In this document: piece by piece, positions 6,036 to 8,245 of the stretch
Position numbering within the stretch: position 1 is the first letter of the stretch
How the letters are laid out: each line of letters begins with the position of its first letter
From: Alphaproteobacteria bacterium
Lineage (GTDB): Bacteria; Pseudomonadota; Alphaproteobacteria; Rickettsiales; UBA1997
DNA length: 8,245 nt
Direction: 5' to 3'
Assembly: GCA_016869695.1 (NCBI GenBank)
Contig: VGDN01000046.1
Coordinates: forward strand, 1-8,245
Program-made: the position numbers and the translations under genes
The notes under the pieces: model-generated
Databases searched by the model: none
Told to the model about the DNA's origin: nothing
Seen by the model: only the letters and a program-made list of their open reading frames with translations

Positions 6036-6764
6036 ATGCAAGACATCGGCCAAAACATCATCCGACACCAAATCCGCTTCGATCTCGAGATCATCGCTAA
6101 CCTCATCAAACCCAACTCACGCGTACTGGATATTGGCTGCGGTGACGGCGAGCTGCTTTCCTTCCTGACAAAAAATAAAAATGTCGACGGGCGCGGCATG
6201 GAGATTGCACAGAAACAGGTCAGCAAGTCTTTGATGCGCGGGCTGTCTGTGATTCACGGCAATGCCGAAAATGATCTGACAATTTATCCAAGCCACAGCT
6301 TTGATTATGCAGTGCTGAGTCAAACCATCCAAGCAACTCATCGTCCAAAAGAAGTACTAAAGGAAATGCTGCGCATTGCTGAGTTCGCGATTATTTCTTT
6401 GCCGAATTTTGCCCATTTTAAAAATCGCTTACACCTACTCCTCAAAGGCACCATGCCCGTAAATAAAACTATCCCTTTTCAGTGGCATGAAACTCCAAAC
6501 ATCCATTTTTGCTCGATTCGTGACTTCGAAAAACTTTGTGAGGATTGCGGATTTGCGATTAAGCAGAAAATTTTCTTAACTACGCGACACCGCTTAATCA
6601 GCTTTCTGGGACATGAATTAATCTCCAATCTATTTGCCGAATATGGCGTTTTTCTGATCACTAAAAAAGAATTTTCTTCAACAGCCCAAGAAGAGTTTGC
6701 CTTCAAGAGAATGCCCAACCTAGGCTTAAATCCAAGACCAGCCGCCTCTCTCTTTAAGAAATGA
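6036..6764 (+). CDS. metW: Methionine biosynthesis protein MetW (SAM-methyltransferase fold)
   Basis: The 242-residue product (from the chosen ATG) matches MetW. The R14-F-D-L-E-I-I-A-N-L-I start of homology is followed by the SAM-binding motif V-L-D-I-G-C-G-D-G-E-L-L, an acidic G-M-E-I strand end, S-F-D-Y-A-V-L-S-Q-T-I-Q-A, and the family signature S-L-P-N-F-A-H-F with G-T-M-P-V, then T-P-N-I-H-F-C-S-I-R-D-F. In several proteobacteria MetW is needed together with MetX to acylate homoserine for methionine synthesis. metX is not seen here, but metZ lies two genes downstream. The frame is open upstream to a TTG at 5943, which would add 31 residues and shorten the gap to secD from 118 to 25 bases. 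That extension is Gln/Pro-rich and lies outside the usual family length, so I prefer the ATG. The stop overlaps rlpA by four bases (ATGA). Confidence 0.87.
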   Translation: MQDIGQNIIRHQIRFDLEIIANLIKPNSRVLDIGCGDGELLSFLTKNKNVDGRGMEIAQKQVSKSLMRGLSVIHGNAENDLTIYPSHSFDYAVLSQTIQATHRPKEVLKEMLRIAEFAIISLPNFAHFKNRLHLLLKGTMPVNKTIPFQWHETPNIHFCSIRDFEKLCEDCGFAIKQKIFLTTRHRLISFLGHELISNLFAEYGVFLITKKEFSSTAQEEFAFKRMPNLGLNPRPAASLFKK

Positions 6765-7339
6765 AAAAATATCTAGTCATATCTCTTACCATCCTCTGCT
6801 CTTGTGTTGCCGACGATTATGAAAACAATCGTAATGTGCGCTTTCCGCAAAAACACAACTCGCTTTACGAAGATAATCGCTACATAAAACCATCCGAATC
6901 AATGCAAGCTGGTGTTCCCAAAAACACCTTAGAGCAACACATGCTGCGCCACTACAATAACTCAGTCATTTCCGGCGCCGCTTATTTCCCACAAAATCTA
7001 GCCGAGTTTGAAGAGGTTGGAACCGCCTCTTGGTATGGTGGAAGTTTTCACAACAAACCAACCGCTAGTGGCGAAATTTACGACTCGCTAGCCATGACTG
7101 CCGCTCACCCTACCCTTCCACTCCCCTCAATGGTTCGTATCACTAATCTACGCAACGGCAGAACGGTGGTTGTTCGCGTTAATGACCGCGGCCCCTTCGC
7201 CAAAGAACGGGTAATAGATGTTTCAGAGAAAGCTGCAGAAAATCTTGGTTTCAAGGATCACGGCACCACCCTGGTTTACATCCAGCTACTGCGAGATGAG
7301 CCGGATGAAATGTTAGAGAAATTACGAATTAGGAATTAG
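6761..7339 (+). CDS. rlpA: RlpA-like septal ring lytic transglycosylase lipoprotein
   Basis: This 192-residue protein begins with a short lipoprotein signal (M-K-K-Y, hydrophobic core, L12-C-S-C15), so C15 is the probable lipidated residue and the protein should sit in the outer membrane facing the periplasm. After a disordered linker (about 17-84), the double-psi beta-barrel domain runs from G87-T-A-S-W-Y-G-G to about 176. It includes N98-K-P-T-A-S-G-E105, the A-A-H116-P-T-L-P loop, V-R-I-T-N-L-R-N-G and V-V-V-R-V-N-D142-R-G-P-F. E105, H116 and D142 align with positions implicated in the glycan-cleaving activity of characterised RlpA. No C-terminal SPOR domain is present, so septal targeting would have to work differently. 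It overlaps metW by four bases and has no strong ribosome binding site, consistent with coupled translation. Its last codons lie in a heptamer repeat. Confidence 0.93.
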   Translation: MKKYLVISLTILCSCVADDYENNRNVRFPQKHNSLYEDNRYIKPSESMQAGVPKNTLEQHMLRHYNNSVISGAAYFPQNLAEFEEVGTASWYGGSFHNKPTASGEIYDSLAMTAAHPTLPLPSMVRITNLRNGRTVVVRVNDRGPFAKERVIDVSEKAAENLGFKDHGTTLVYIQLLRDEPDEMLEKLRIRN

Positions 7340-7341
7340 GA
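7321..7341 (+). repeat. Heptanucleotide tandem repeat at the rlpA/metZ junction
   Basis: Three 7-bp units, ATTACGA, ATTAGGA and ATTAGGA, are followed by a further ATT. They encode the end of RlpA, and the TAG stop (7337-7339) lies in the third unit. The last TAGGA also provides a weak, distant ribosome binding site for metZ, ten bases before its ATG. Confidence 0.65.
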
Positions 7342-7351
7342 ATTTTTCCCC

Positions 7352-8245
7352 ATGACTTACAAAAACAAAAATCTCGACTGCAAAAATCTTCGTCTTGAAA
7401 CGCAGCTGGTAAGGGGTGGGACGATTCGCTCTAATTTCGGCGAAACTTCCGAAGCAATTTTTATAAATTCTGGCTTTACCTACAACTCGGCTGAAACCGC
7501 TGAAAGTCGCTTCAATGGCGAGGAGCCGGGATATGTTTATTCGCGTTATCTCAATCCTTCGCTCAAGATGCTTGAGGATAAGCTGGCTTTGATTGAAGGA
7601 GCGGAAGCAGCTTGTGTCATGGCCTCCGGCATGGCAGCAGTTTTTGCTTCGATCATGTGTCAGCTGAAATCTGGCGACCATTTTATCGCTTCCAAAGTTT
7701 TGTTTGGTTCATGCTTTCACATCGCCAACAAGATTTTACCTAACTACGGAATCGAAGTGACACTAGTTGATGGAGTCAGTGAAAAAGCCTGGCGCCAGGC
7801 TTTTAAGAAAAATACCAAAGTGGTTTTCATCGAAACTCCGGCCAATCCGAATCTCGAAATAATAGACATAAAATTCGTCGCCGACCTTTGTCATCAGCAC
7901 GGCGTACAACTCATCGTCGACAACATCTTCGCTTCGCCTTACTGCCAGAAATCCATTCCTCTCGGTGCTGACATCGTGGTTTATTCAACCACTAAACATA
8001 TGGATGGACAGGGACGAACATTGGGCGGATGCGTACTCGGCCGTGAGCAGTTCATCAAAGAAACCTTACTACCATTCCATCGTCATACCGGTCCTGCTCT
8101 GAGTCCGTTTAATGCTTGGGTGATTTTAAAATCGCTTGAGACCTTCGCGTTACGTATAGAGCGCCACTGCGCCAGTGCACAAAAAATTGCCGAATTTTTG
8201 GAGTCACAAAAAGGAGTAAAGCGCGTACTTTATCCAACTCTTAAA
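7352..8245 (+). CDS. metZ: O-succinylhomoserine sulfhydrylase (partial, 3' end outside window)
   Basis: This is a pyridoxal-phosphate enzyme of the Cys/Met metabolism family, which replaces the succinyl group of O-succinylhomoserine with sulfide to make homocysteine. The visible 298 residues include E31-T-S-E-A-I-F-I-N-S-G-F-T-Y, the cofactor-phosphate motif Y63-S-R-Y-L-N-P, A91-S-G-M-A-A, E161-T-P-A-N-P, the cofactor-contacting D190-N, and S212-T-T-K215-H-M-D-G-Q-G-R with K215 as the Schiff-base lysine. The H-x-D-G-Q-G-R-x-L-G-G run is typical of MetZ rather than of cystathionine synthases or lyases. The frame stays open to the last base, and about 90-100 residues should lie beyond the window. 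The ATG start has a weak TAGGA ten bases upstream, and the gene begins 12 bases after rlpA. The location is cytoplasmic. Acyl-group preference (succinyl or acetyl) is inferred from the family. Confidence 0.94.
   Translation, partial: MTYKNKNLDCKNLRLETQLVRGGTIRSNFGETSEAIFINSGFTYNSAETAESRFNGEEPGYVYSRYLNPSLKMLEDKLALIEGAEAACVMASGMAAVFASIMCQLKSGDHFIASKVLFGSCFHIANKILPNYGIEVTLVDGVSEKAWRQAFKKNTKVVFIETPANPNLEIIDIKFVADLCHQHGVQLIVDNIFASPYCQKSIPLGADIVVYSTTKHMDGQGRTLGGCVLGREQFIKETLLPFHRHTGPALSPFNAWVILKSLETFALRIERHCASAQKIAEFLESQKGVKRVLYPTLK

Overview
The window looks like a chromosomal segment of an alphaproteobacterium with moderate GC. The evidence is the long-form ribosome hibernation factor, MetW together with an O-succinylhomoserine-type MetZ, the YajC-SecD pair, and short dispersed palindromic repeats carrying a CGTCATTGCGAG core like those common in Rickettsia-type genomes. 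I infer an obligate host-associated or otherwise little-known alphaproteobacterial lineage. The genus cannot be read from the sequence.

Layout. Positions 1-341 hold no intact gene. They contain a possible decayed minus-strand reading frame (22-219), a 10-bp perfect inverted repeat with arms 125 bp apart, and a CGTCATTGCGAG repeat that runs into the stop codon of the next gene. A minus-strand gene (342-878) encodes an exported NTF2/SnoaL-like protein. A divergent intergenic region follows, and then a plus-strand pair: hpf (1154-1759) and rpsU (1795-1992). Behind rpsU lies a palindromic element of about 135 bp (1995-2134) with 14-bp perfect inverted ends. From 2142 onward six plus-strand genes are tightly packed: a membrane-anchored thioredoxin/NHL-repeat protein resembling NHLRC2, yajC, secD, metW, rlpA and metZ. 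metZ is cut off by the window edge.

How the genes fit together. hpf and rpsU both act on the small ribosomal subunit or the 70S ribosome. The NHL protein, YajC, SecD and RlpA all belong to the cell envelope: a periplasmic redox/propeller protein, two Sec translocon accessory subunits, and a peptidoglycan-acting lipoprotein. MetW and MetZ belong to methionine synthesis and sit on either side of rlpA. secF does not follow secD, and metX is not next to metW.

The most unusual signal is a set of A/T-rich heptanucleotide tandem repeats at three gene junctions (NHL/yajC, yajC/secD, rlpA/metZ). Each begins within the 3' end of the upstream gene and lies immediately before the start of the next one. 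A second contrast is that rpsU has a perfect AGGAGGT ribosome binding site while most neighbours have none. I see no CRISPR array, tRNA, rRNA or transposase gene.
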